A stretch of 7,045 bases of DNA, taken from NCBI GenBank assembly GCA_029256465.1, contig JAQSXW010000041.1, positions 1 through 7,045 of the forward strand. The letters are read 5' to 3'. This stretch comes from Evtepia sp. (GTDB lineage: Bacteria; Bacillota; Clostridia; Oscillospirales; Oscillospiraceae). The notes below the pieces were generated by a model that did no database searches, was not told the origin of the DNA, and worked only from the letters and a program-made list of their open reading frames with translations. Shown piece after piece: positions 1-6,406 of this stretch (its first letter is position 1; the number at the start of each line of letters is the position of its first letter). A program made the position numbers and the translations under genes.

Positions 1-1393
1 TCGCTAGGGTATTGATCTTTTCTTTGTAGGCAGAACCTTGTACATCGGTAAAGCTTCGAGCCTTATAGCCATTCAGCCCATAGGTACGGACTAGATCTGG
101 AACCGTTACCTCTTCAAAGCCACCGAAGGTTGTCCCGCGCTCAATGGTGGTATTGGGCGGTATGGCCTCCAAAAGGCGAGTAAAGTACTCCCGATTCTCT
201 GCTTTAGAAGCCTTCTCCAAATTCAAATACCAGTTCATGTTTCCGATTTGGAGGCGAAGAAAGTTACTCTTGTTGGTCGTGCTTGGCTCATCCTCGGAAA
301 GCAGTAGTGCAATTTCACTCGCGTTCATCGCATCTACCATCAGGTGTGGAATGATCCCCACATGATCTGCCGTGCTTCCGCTGGGGGTAAAGTAGCGGAA
401 GGCCGTAATTTTCACGGCATCTCCTTCCGTAAAGAACTCAGGATAGTATGTTTCATCCAACAGAACCTGCGCTACCCCTTTGCCATAGGTTTTTTCTCCA
501 ATTACCAGACCCTGCTGCCGATCGCGCATAACTCCAGAAAATATTTCTGCTGCACTGGCGGTATAGCTGCTGGTTAGGATAATCGTTGGCTTCGTGGTTT
601 GGGCTTCTTGTACGGATTGATAAACCACATACTGATCCTTACCATCCCTGAGATAGGCAACGTTCCCCTTTCCCAAAAAGCTCCCCAAGGTTTGGCTCGT
701 GACCGCGACATCTCCTCCCAGATTTGAGCGGAGATCGACCATCCAAACCTTTGCCTCTTGGTTTTGCTTAAGGGCTTCCAAAATATGTGACAAAGTCTGT
801 GGACCAAAGGTTCTGCAATTGAGATAGCCCACACGCCCATCAATCAGTTCCGACGTAACAGAGGGAATCACGATCTGCTGGCGTACTGCTTTGTATTCTA
901 CGGTACGACCATCCTCATGCAATACCTTGATGGTCACTTCTGTTCCAGCTTTCCCCCGGATCCATTCCGTCACGGCATCGGCAGACTGACCTGCAGCAGA
1001 TTTTCCATCCACTTCGGTAATGAGGTCCCCGGCCTTTAGTCCCAAGCTTTTGGCAGGTGAGTTATCAAAGACTCCTTGAATGAGAAGGCCATTCTCTTTG
1101 GCAAGCGCACTGATTCCAATGCCTGCAATCTCTTGATCGGTCATACTGTTCAAAAAGGCCTGATATTGGGTGGCTGTCATATAGCTTGTATAGGGGTCAT
1201 TGAGTGCCTTCAGAATTCCCTCGATGGTGTCCTCTTTTAGTACGGCATCACTGACACCGTCCAAGTAATAGTCTTGTAGCAATGTTTTGAGCTGATCTGC
1301 TGTCAAAGCATTTGCCACAGGAGCCAAACAAACGGTCAATGCCAAACATAAGGCCACCAGTTTGCCCAGAATCCCTCTATGCGGATTCTTCAT
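1..1393 (-). CDS. S41 family C-terminal processing peptidase with PDZ domain, secreted (3' end beyond window)
   Basis: I translated an uninterrupted frame of 464 codons from the ATG at 1393 to the window edge; no stop is reached, so the C-terminus is missing. Residues 1-29 form a signal peptide (positive start, hydrophobic core, likely cleavage after VANA), so the enzyme acts outside the membrane. The N-terminal helix region ends in NDPYTSYM (65-72), typical of carboxy-terminal processing proteases. A PDZ domain spans about 85-170 and the S41 protease core about 180-350. The Ser/Lys/Gln active site is intact: Ser280 in TASAAE, Lys305 in TYGKG and Gln309, with the family's 25-residue Ser-Lys spacing. 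A region of about 110 residues follows the core; it ends in SFTDVQGSAYKEKINTLA, which resembles the beginning of an SLH domain. The start is supported by AGGGGG eight bases upstream. It lies 72 bp downstream of the metallo-hydrolase gene and is probably cotranscribed. Its substrate is unknown. The family call is firm; the SLH reading is inference. Confidence 0.95.
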   Translation of the reverse strand, partial: MKNPHRGILGKLVALCLALTVCLAPVANALTADQLKTLLQDYYLDGVSDAVLKEDTIEGILKALNDPYTSYMTATQYQAFLNSMTDQEIAGIGISALAKENGLLIQGVFDNSPAKSLGLKAGDLITEVDGKSAAGQSADAVTEWIRGKAGTEVTIKVLHEDGRTVEYKAVRQQIVIPSVTSELIDGRVGYLNCRTFGPQTLSHILEALKQNQEAKVWMVDLRSNLGGDVAVTSQTLGSFLGKGNVAYLRDGKDQYVVYQSVQEAQTTKPTIILTSSYTASAAEIFSGVMRDRQQGLVIGEKTYGKGVAQVLLDETYYPEFFTEGDAVKITAFRYFTPSGSTADHVGIIPHLMVDAMNASEIALLLSEDEPSTTNKSNFLRLQIGNMNWYLNLEKASKAENREYFTRLLEAIPPNTTIERGTTFGGFEEVTVPDLVRTYGLNGYKARSFTDVQGSAYKEKINTLA

Positions 1394-1465
1394 TCCTTTA
1401 TCCCCCTTATTGCGATATGGAGCCGATCGATTTCTTTTTCTATGGTTCGTTTTATAGAGTATGGA

Positions 1466-3094
1466 TCATTTGGTTATGGAATCCGACCATTTCTCCATCA
1501 AGGATTTGACCTGATTCGTCATCTTCCGCAAGTCCTTGTTTGCGCCCCCCTTGCGTCCGTGAATGAGGGCCAGGAGATCCATGGTGGCAGACTCCAACTC
1601 CCAATAGGATGCAGATACATGTTCGCCTGTTTTGGGCTTCTTGGGTTCCAGCTGCACACCGGCTGAGAGCATGCGATTTTCTGCGAGGTCATAGATCTCT
1701 TCATACATGGGAGCATGGGCAGAAAAACCACGTTGCCGCAGTGTTTCTGAGAAGATTTCTGTAACGCTAGCTTCTCCGTGTACCACAAATACCTGCATTG
1801 GTTTGGGACTAAACTTTTCAATCCAATCGATCAGATGATCTCGATCGGCATGGGAGGAAAAGGCTCTAAAATTATAGATCTTTGCATTGACAGCGATCTG
1901 TTCCCCAAAGAGCTTCACGCTCTCCTTTCCTTCAATCAGCTGCCGACCTAGCGTTCCTTCTGCCTGATACCCAACAAACACAATAGAGCTTTCGCTGCGC
2001 CACAGGTTATGCTTGAGATGATGACGGATTCGTCCCGCATCACACATACCAGACGCTGAAATGATCACCTTGGGCGTGGGATCCATATTGAGCAGCTTGG
2101 ATTCCTCGCTGCTGGCCGTCATCGTAAAACCGGGGAAGGTAAAGAGGGCTTCTCCGGCACTCACCAATTTCAGTGCCTCCTCATCCAAATAGCCCCGCAG
2201 ATCTCCGGTAAAAATCTTCGTTGCCTCACTTGCAAGCGGCGAATCCACGCAAACGGTGAAATTTGGGTGCTTTTTTACCATGCCCTTTTCTTTCATTTCA
2301 CGCACGGCATACAGTAATTCCTGTGTACGGCCAACAGCAAAAGAAGGAATCACGACATTGCCGCCTTGGTCAAAGGTTTCGTCAATAATTTGAGCCAATT
2401 GCTCTGTATATTCCTTGGCCGGCACACGGCTCCCTGAAGACGGCTCGTGATTTCGGTCACCGTAGGTGCTCTCCATAACAACATAATCTGCCTCGGTGAT
2501 AAAGGATGGGTCGCGAATGATCGGCTGATTGACATTGCCGATATCACCGGAGAAGACAATCTTCCGCTCCACATCCCCTTCCTTCAGCCACAGTTCCACA
2601 GATGCAGAACCCAGCAGGTGTCCCGCATCGATAAAGCGGAGCTTTGCTCCGTCAAAGATCTCGATGACTTGTCCATATTCAAAGCCAACGACTTGTTTTA
2701 CTGCCCGTTCTGCATCTTCTATGGTATAGAGCGGTTCCACAGGTTCGTGTCCTGCACGCTTTCCCTTTTGATTTTTCCACTGTGCATCACTTTCCTGGAT
2801 GTGAGCCGAGTCACGCAGCATAATGGACAGCAGCTCACCGGTCATACGAGTCGTAAAAATCTGTCCCTGAAAGCCTTGCTTAACCAGAAGTGGAATCCGT
2901 CCTGAATGGTCAATGTGTGCATGGGTGACAATGAGGTAATCTATATAATTGGGTGCAAAATCCAGAACACTGTTATCTTGGTCATCTCGTCCCTGGTGCA
3001 GACCACAATCGATGAGAATTTTTTTCCCATTTACCTCAACACAATGGCAACTACCTGTCACAGTTTTTGCCGCACCAAAAAAACTTAGCTTCAT
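1466..3094 (-). CDS. Beta-CASP metallo-beta-lactamase-fold hydrolase with RMMBL domain, CPSF73-like putative RNase
   Basis: The 542-residue product belongs to the metallo-beta-lactamase/beta-CASP group, whose bacterial and archaeal members (for example Thermus TTHA0252, CPSF73 homologues) cleave RNA with a two-zinc centre. All catalytic motifs are present: THAHIDH at 57-63 (His58, His60, Asp62, His63), His159 in DAGHLLGS and Asp184 in SGDIG. Beta-CASP motif A is Glu208 in MESTYGD, motif B His415 in SSHAD and motif C His439 in VVHGE. The beta-CASP cap lies at roughly 205-370 and the RNA-specificity (RMMBL) segment at about 395-465. About 75 extra residues follow, rich in Lys and charged residues near the end; I do not recognise them. 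No signal peptide is seen, so it is cytosolic. The start is clear: GGAGG lies seven bases before the ATG, behind a good promoter. It is the first gene of a likely two-gene unit with the S41 protease. The family is sure; RNA as substrate is inferred from the family. Confidence 0.93.
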   Translation of the reverse strand: MKLSFFGAAKTVTGSCHCVEVNGKKILIDCGLHQGRDDQDNSVLDFAPNYIDYLIVTHAHIDHSGRIPLLVKQGFQGQIFTTRMTGELLSIMLRDSAHIQESDAQWKNQKGKRAGHEPVEPLYTIEDAERAVKQVVGFEYGQVIEIFDGAKLRFIDAGHLLGSASVELWLKEGDVERKIVFSGDIGNVNQPIIRDPSFITEADYVVMESTYGDRNHEPSSGSRVPAKEYTEQLAQIIDETFDQGGNVVIPSFAVGRTQELLYAVREMKEKGMVKKHPNFTVCVDSPLASEATKIFTGDLRGYLDEEALKLVSAGEALFTFPGFTMTASSEESKLLNMDPTPKVIISASGMCDAGRIRHHLKHNLWRSESSIVFVGYQAEGTLGRQLIEGKESVKLFGEQIAVNAKIYNFRAFSSHADRDHLIDWIEKFSPKPMQVFVVHGEASVTEIFSETLRQRGFSAHAPMYEEIYDLAENRMLSAGVQLEPKKPKTGEHVSASYWELESATMDLLALIHGRKGGANKDLRKMTNQVKSLMEKWSDSITK

Positions 3095-3154
3095 AAAGCG
3101 CCTCCAATCTATTTTGCATCATTTTACTTTGGGATTTCCTAGCTTAATTTCTTT

Positions 3155-3183
3155 AGTATACCCTTTTTCCCGGCTTTTGGAAA
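3155..3183 (-). promoter_or_regulatory. Sigma-A-type promoter for the metallo-hydrolase/S41 protease unit
   Basis: On the minus strand TTTCCA (3178-3183, four of six matches to the -35 consensus) is followed after exactly 17 bp by TATACT (3155-3160, five of six matches to the -10 consensus). This sits about 60 bp before the start codon at 3094 and downstream of the feo operon terminator, so it would give the metallo-hydrolase gene its own transcript. It is predicted from sequence only. Confidence 0.6.
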
Positions 3184-3219
3184 GAGATTTTTAAGATTCA
3201 CAAGCTGCAATCAATATGC

Positions 3220-3256
3220 AAAAATCCCCTTGGACGATTCGTTTCGTCCAAGGGGA
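3220..3256 (-). terminator. Intrinsic terminator of the feo operon
   Basis: A perfect 13-bp stem (3225-3237 pairing with 3244-3256) has a six-base loop and is followed on the minus strand by five T residues (3220-3224). It begins eight bases after the stop codon of the Cys-rich mini-protein. The T-tract is only on the minus-strand exit side, so it acts on the leftward feo transcript. It separates the feo operon from the metallo-hydrolase promoter just downstream. Confidence 0.9.
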
Positions 3257-3263
3257 CCCAAAA

Positions 3264-3431
3264 TCACTTTTTAGACTCACAACAAGAGGCGCTCTTGCAA
3301 CCTGCGCAACCGCCGAGGCATCCGCCCTTCTTTTTGTTCCGGTACACACTTCTTGCTGCAAAGGCCGCCAAAAGCAAAACAAAGAGCCCAATCACTATTG
3401 TACCAATGTTTTCAAGTAAGAGGCCTAGCAT
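3264..3431 (-). CDS. FeoB-associated Cys-rich membrane mini-protein (55 aa)
   Basis: This short frame encodes 55 residues. A hydrophobic membrane segment lies at about 8-27 (from NIGTIVIG to AAFAA), followed by a basic stretch (RSVYRNKKK) that should stay in the cytoplasm. The tail is Gly/Cys-rich, with five cysteines at 38, 42, 45, 50 and 51 in a CX3CX2CX4CC pattern. Size, topology, tail and position directly after feoB match the FeoB-associated Cys-rich membrane protein family (related Pfam entries have carried the misleading name 'virus attachment protein p12'). The start is supported by AAAGGAG nine bases upstream. The gene begins 24 bp after the feoB stop, and the operon terminator follows eight bases after its own stop, so it is the last gene of the feo operon. 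A role in handling Fe(II) or assisting FeoB, perhaps through the thiols, is inference; I know of no proven function. Confidence 0.87.
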   Translation of the reverse strand: MLGLLLENIGTIVIGLFVLLLAAFAARSVYRNKKKGGCLGGCAGCKSASCCESKK

Positions 3432-3455
3432 ATCGTTTCACTCCTTTCGATCTAC

Positions 3456-5918
3456 TTAAGACAAAACCCGTTCCGCTTCCTTTTGCACTTTCTTCTTAGC
3501 ATCGGACCCTGGACGGAAGAGCAGGGCAAGAAGGGCTAAGGCTGCGATTAGAGCAGCAATCGTAAATGGTCCAACCCCTCCTCCGCTTGCAAGCTTCCAG
3601 AACTGATAAATCATGAGCGCAACCACGTAGGCAAATACACTTTGGTATCCAATGGCAAACCAGAACCACCTTGCACTGTTCATCTCTTGCCGAATGGCTG
3701 CCATGGCGGCAAAGCAGGGCGCGCATAAGAGATTAAATGCCATGAAGGCATATGCTGCCCCAACGCTCAGCGCACTGGCCAGAACATGGTATCCACCATC
3801 GTTCATTCCATAGAGTACACCCATGGTACTAACCACGCCCTCCTTAGCCAAGAGACCTAGGACAGTGGCCACCGCCGCTTGCCAATTGCCAAAGCCGAGC
3901 GGCGTAAAGAGCCAAGAAATGGCTCCGCCAACCTTTGCGATCACACTAAACGCGATCTCGTTTTGTTCCAGCATACCAAAGGTTCCGTTCACCCATCCGA
4001 AGTTAGAGGTAAACCAAATGAAGATGGAAGCAAGCAGTATGATGGTTCCCGCCTTTTTGATGAAGGACCAGCCCCGCTCCGATACACTGTTCAGGAGGTT
4101 TTTTGCAGTCGGCATATGATACAGTGGAAGTTCCATCACAAAGGGGGCCTCTTCTCCGGCGAACATCTTCGTTTTTTTCAAGATGACTCCCGACATCATC
4201 ACTGCTGCTATCCCCATAAAGTAGGCGCTAGGTGCCACCCACCAGGCCCCCCCAAAGAAGGCGCCTGCAATGAGGGCAATGATGGGAAGCTTTGCACTAC
4301 AAGGAATAAAGGTCGTCGTCATCACAGTCATGCGCCGATCACGTGGACTTTCAATGGTACGACTGGCCATAATGCCAGGTACACCACAACCGGTGCTCAC
4401 CAGCATGGGGATAAACGATTTTCCGCTGAGGCCGAATCGGCGGAACACCTGATCCAAGATGAAGGCAATACGGGACATATAACCACACGCCTCCAAAAAT
4501 GCCAAGAAGAAGAACAACACCAGCATCTGTGGTACAAAACTCAACACTGCCCCGACACCGGCAACCATTCCGTTCAGAATGAGCCCTTGGAGCCAAGGTG
4601 CTACATTTGCTTTCTCCAATCCGGATGCGAGTAGCACTGGTAGTCCAGGGATCCATTTCCCATAGGTGTTTGGGTCTGGATCAGAAAGCCCCTGCGCTGC
4701 GAAGTAGTCATTGATATCCACCTCACCTTGATATACCACTTTCCCTTCCGCTCCAATGAGCTGAACCTCCTTCTGGATACCAGCTGCTTCTGTCAGAAAT
4801 TCCGCTTGCTCCGCAGGTGTTGCCTCTCCCGTTCGCAGAGCATCGACTTTCACGCCAGCCTGCTCTGCCGCATTCAGGAAGGCATCTGCCTTCATTTTTG
4901 CCAAATCATAACTTTCACTGGCCTCGGCATACGCTTCACTTCCATGCCCAAAGAGAAAATAGCCGTTCCCGAATAATCCATCATTGGCCCAGCCAGTTAC
5001 CCAACCGCCTACAGTCGTGACAGAAATGAAGTAGACCAAAAACATGATGGCGGCGAAGATGGGCAAAGCCAAAAAGCGATGGGTTACCACTTGATCAATT
5101 TTTTGGGAGGTACTGAGACCTCTTTTCATCCTTCTGGTACAGCACAGGTCAATGATCGATTCAATGTACTGGTACCGCTGGCCTATAATGATAGCTTCCG
5201 CATCGTCATCCAGCTCTGCTTCACAAAGCTTAATGTCATATTCAATATGTTCTCGGTCTTCTTTGGAAAGCCTTAGCTCCTCCAAGACCTTAGGATCTCG
5301 TTCAAATAGCTTGATGGCATAAAACCGTTGCTTTTGTTCCGGCATATCATGCAGAAGCCGCTCTTCAATGTGCGCCAGTGCATGCTCCACTGCACCATTG
5401 AAACAGGACCTCGCGGATGCTTTTTCCCCACGGGCGGCAGCTTCGATGGCTTTTTCAGCCGCTTCGGCAACTCCGTCGCCCTTTAGAGCTGACATCACCA
5501 CAACCTCAACACCCAGACGCTCACCCAGCTTTGTTACGTCAATCCGATCACCTTGCTTTTCCACTGCATCCATCATATTGATGGCCAATACAACTGGAAT
5601 GCCCAGCTCCAAGAGCTGCGTCGTCAAATATAAGTTGCGCTCTAAATTGGTGCCATCGATAATATTCAAAATCACATCAGGCTGCTCAGTCATTAAATAG
5701 TTCCGGGTAATCACCTCTTCAGGTGAATAGGGGGAGAGAGAATAGATACCCGGCAAATCCATCACAGTAATGTCCTTGTTCTGCTTTAAGCGTCCTTCCT
5801 TTTTTTCTACCGTCACGCCCGGCCAGTTGCCCACAAACTGGTTACTGCCTGTCAGGGCATTATAAAGCGTTGTCTTCCCGGCATTTGGATTTCCAGCCAG
5901 GGCAATTCGTATCGACAT
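3456..5918 (-). CDS. feoB: Ferrous iron transport protein B (GTPase-coupled Fe(II) permease)
   Basis: The 820-residue product is FeoB, the inner-membrane Fe(II) importer. The N-terminal G domain has G1 GNPNAGKTT (9-17), the switch I segment GNWPGVTVE with Thr36, G3 DLPG (54-57), G4 NMMD (114-117, the FeoB form of NKxD) and G5 SAL (143-145). A helical GDI-like linker follows to about 270, then the membrane domain from about 280. Conserved gate-region sequences are present: STGCGVPGIMASR (508-520), FIPCSAKLPI (537-546) and LCAPCFAAMAAIRQE (731-745). Between the first membrane helix and the GMVAGVGAVLSFVPQ helix there is an insertion of roughly 100 residues (about 315-425), rich in Ala and Glu, that would face outside; this makes the protein longer than the 773-residue E. 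coli FeoB. A last hydrophobic segment (about 783-801) and a Lys-rich tail end it. AGAGG lies 11 bases before the ATG, a rather long spacing. It follows feoA by 43 bp in the same operon. Confidence 0.98.
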   Translation of the reverse strand: MSIRIALAGNPNAGKTTLYNALTGSNQFVGNWPGVTVEKKEGRLKQNKDITVMDLPGIYSLSPYSPEEVITRNYLMTEQPDVILNIIDGTNLERNLYLTTQLLELGIPVVLAINMMDAVEKQGDRIDVTKLGERLGVEVVVMSALKGDGVAEAAEKAIEAAARGEKASARSCFNGAVEHALAHIEERLLHDMPEQKQRFYAIKLFERDPKVLEELRLSKEDREHIEYDIKLCEAELDDDAEAIIIGQRYQYIESIIDLCCTRRMKRGLSTSQKIDQVVTHRFLALPIFAAIMFLVYFISVTTVGGWVTGWANDGLFGNGYFLFGHGSEAYAEASESYDLAKMKADAFLNAAEQAGVKVDALRTGEATPAEQAEFLTEAAGIQKEVQLIGAEGKVVYQGEVDINDYFAAQGLSDPDPNTYGKWIPGLPVLLASGLEKANVAPWLQGLILNGMVAGVGAVLSFVPQMLVLFFFLAFLEACGYMSRIAFILDQVFRRFGLSGKSFIPMLVSTGCGVPGIMASRTIESPRDRRMTVMTTTFIPCSAKLPIIALIAGAFFGGAWWVAPSAYFMGIAAVMMSGVILKKTKMFAGEEAPFVMELPLYHMPTAKNLLNSVSERGWSFIKKAGTIILLASIFIWFTSNFGWVNGTFGMLEQNEIAFSVIAKVGGAISWLFTPLGFGNWQAAVATVLGLLAKEGVVSTMGVLYGMNDGGYHVLASALSVGAAYAFMAFNLLCAPCFAAMAAIRQEMNSARWFWFAIGYQSVFAYVVALMIYQFWKLASGGGVGPFTIAALIAALALLALLFRPGSDAKKKVQKEAERVLS

Positions 5919-5961
5919 AGTCTATTTAACCTCTTTTCTACTGAGTGGTCAGGAGAAAGCC

Positions 5962-6183
5962 TCACCGAACCTCAATTCGTTCTGCATCTGCTTTGCGCAG
6001 ACTCAGTGAATACCCCCGCACAATCACTTCCACCGGATCTCCAAATGGAGCCACTTTTTGAACATAGAGCTCCGTGTCTTTGGTCAGACCCATATCCATA
6101 ATCCTCCGCCGAATTGGCCCATCCCCATGGACTTTCACCACATGAACGGCCTGACCGACAGCAACATCTTTCAATGTGTTCAT
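5962..6183 (-). CDS. feoA: FeoA family ferrous iron transport protein A
   Basis: The 73-residue product is a single SH3-like FeoA domain filling the whole chain: MNTLKDVAVGQ at the start, the central GPIRRRIMDMGLTKDTELYV segment (22-41) and the late VEVIVRGYSLSLRKADAERIEV segment (51-72), both diagnostic of the family. FeoA is a small cytosolic protein needed for FeoB-dependent Fe(II) uptake, thought to act on the FeoB G domain or complex. I chose the ATG at 6183. It matches the family's N-terminus and has AGGGG eight bases upstream. An in-frame ATG at 6264 would add 27 residues unlike FeoA, and its first bases coincide with the TTGACA -35 element, so it would lie upstream of the transcript start. 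It is the first gene of the feo operon; feoB begins 43 bp after its stop. Confidence 0.96.
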   Translation of the reverse strand: MNTLKDVAVGQAVHVVKVHGDGPIRRRIMDMGLTKDTELYVQKVAPFGDPVEVIVRGYSLSLRKADAERIEVR

Positions 6184-6191
6184 CTCGATCG

Positions 6192-6201
6192 CCCCTACCT
6201 T
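6192..6201 (-). promoter_or_regulatory. Ribosome binding site that fixes the feoA start
   Basis: On the minus strand AAGGTAGGGG ends eight bases before the ATG at 6183. It supports that start over the in-frame ATG 81 bases further upstream, which has no comparable site within the predicted transcript. Confidence 0.7.
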
Positions 6202-6213
6202 TTTCACTCTTAA

Positions 6214-6238
6214 GTTAGTCTCAGCTAACGTTGTTAGC
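6214..6238 (-). promoter_or_regulatory. Candidate metal-responsive operator overlapping the feoA -10 region
   Basis: Three half sites of alternating orientation are visible on the plus strand: GTTAG (6214-6218), CTAAC (6225-6229) and GTTAG (6233-6237). The right pair forms a perfect inverted repeat, GCTAAC-3-GTTAGC (6224-6238), which overlaps the -10 hexamer. The left pair forms GTTAG-6-CTAAC (6214-6229), at or just after the predicted transcript start. A repressor here would block transcription of feoA-feoB. The TTAG...CTAA core is more like DtxR/IdeR/MntR-family sites than a Fur box, so an Fe(II)-dependent DtxR-type repressor is my inference. No regulator gene is in the window. Confidence 0.5.
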
Positions 6239-6264
6239 ATAGCATAACATTTTGGAACTGTCAA
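6236..6264 (-). promoter_or_regulatory. feo operon promoter
   Basis: A perfect -35 TTGACA (6259-6264 on the minus strand) is followed after 17 bp by TATGCT (6236-6241, four of six -10 matches). The predicted transcript start is about 6229, leaving a 5' leader of about 45 bases before feoA. A second TATGCT copy overlaps just upstream (6241-6246), but its 12-bp spacing is too short. The strong -35 with a middling -10 embedded in an inverted repeat fits a repressed promoter. Confidence 0.72.
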
Positions 6265-6343
6265 GCCTTTGTCATCAGGTTTTTCTCACAACTCCATATT
6301 ATGAATTGCAATCATCCGTTACGACTTCTTTTTGGACAAGGCA

Positions 6344-6381
6344 AAGCCCCATCAGCAGAAGGATTCTGTCTGACAGGGCTT
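6344..6381 (-). terminator. Hairpin after the MATE gene, probable terminator
   Basis: The arms 6344-6360 and 6364-6381 pair over 17 bp, including two G-T wobbles and one bulged A, around a three-base loop. It lies 25 bases after the stop of the MATE gene. The T-tract on the minus-strand side is broken (CTTTGCCTTG), so termination may be less efficient than at the feo terminator. The plus-strand side also has a few T residues. Its likely role is to keep the MATE transcript from running into feoA. Confidence 0.6.
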
Positions 6382-6406
6382 CTTTGTGCAATCAAAGGCT
6401 TACTTA

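Noticed and set aside
1394..1465. Separate promoter for the S41 protease gene
   Set aside because: A TATAAA hexamer is present on the minus strand, but no acceptable -35 lies 16-18 bp upstream of it; cotranscription with the metallo-hydrolase is simpler.
2447..2905. Plus-strand open frame of 152 codons antisense to the beta-CASP hydrolase
   Set aside because: It overlaps conserved catalytic motifs on the opposite strand and has no recognisable family; it is a shadow frame.
3216..3419. Plus-strand frame across the feo terminator and mini-protein
   Set aside because: Its beginning is the terminator hairpin and the rest is antisense to the Cys-rich gene; no family resemblance.
3879..4634. Plus-strand open frame of 251 codons antisense to feoB
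   Set aside because: Its translation is rich in His, Gln, Pro and charged residues with no domain I recognise, no clear ribosome binding site was noted, and it lies wholly opposite the strongly conserved feoB. It is a shadow of feoB codon use.
6184..6264. Longer feoA start at 6264 (27 extra residues)
   Set aside because: It begins on the -35 hexamer, runs through the -10 and operator, adds sequence unlike FeoA, and the internal ATG at 6183 has a good ribosome binding site.
6214..6264. Fur box or FeoA-linked riboswitch
   Set aside because: No GATAAT-type 6-1-6 repeat is visible, and the leader of about 45 bases is too short for the known metal riboswitches.
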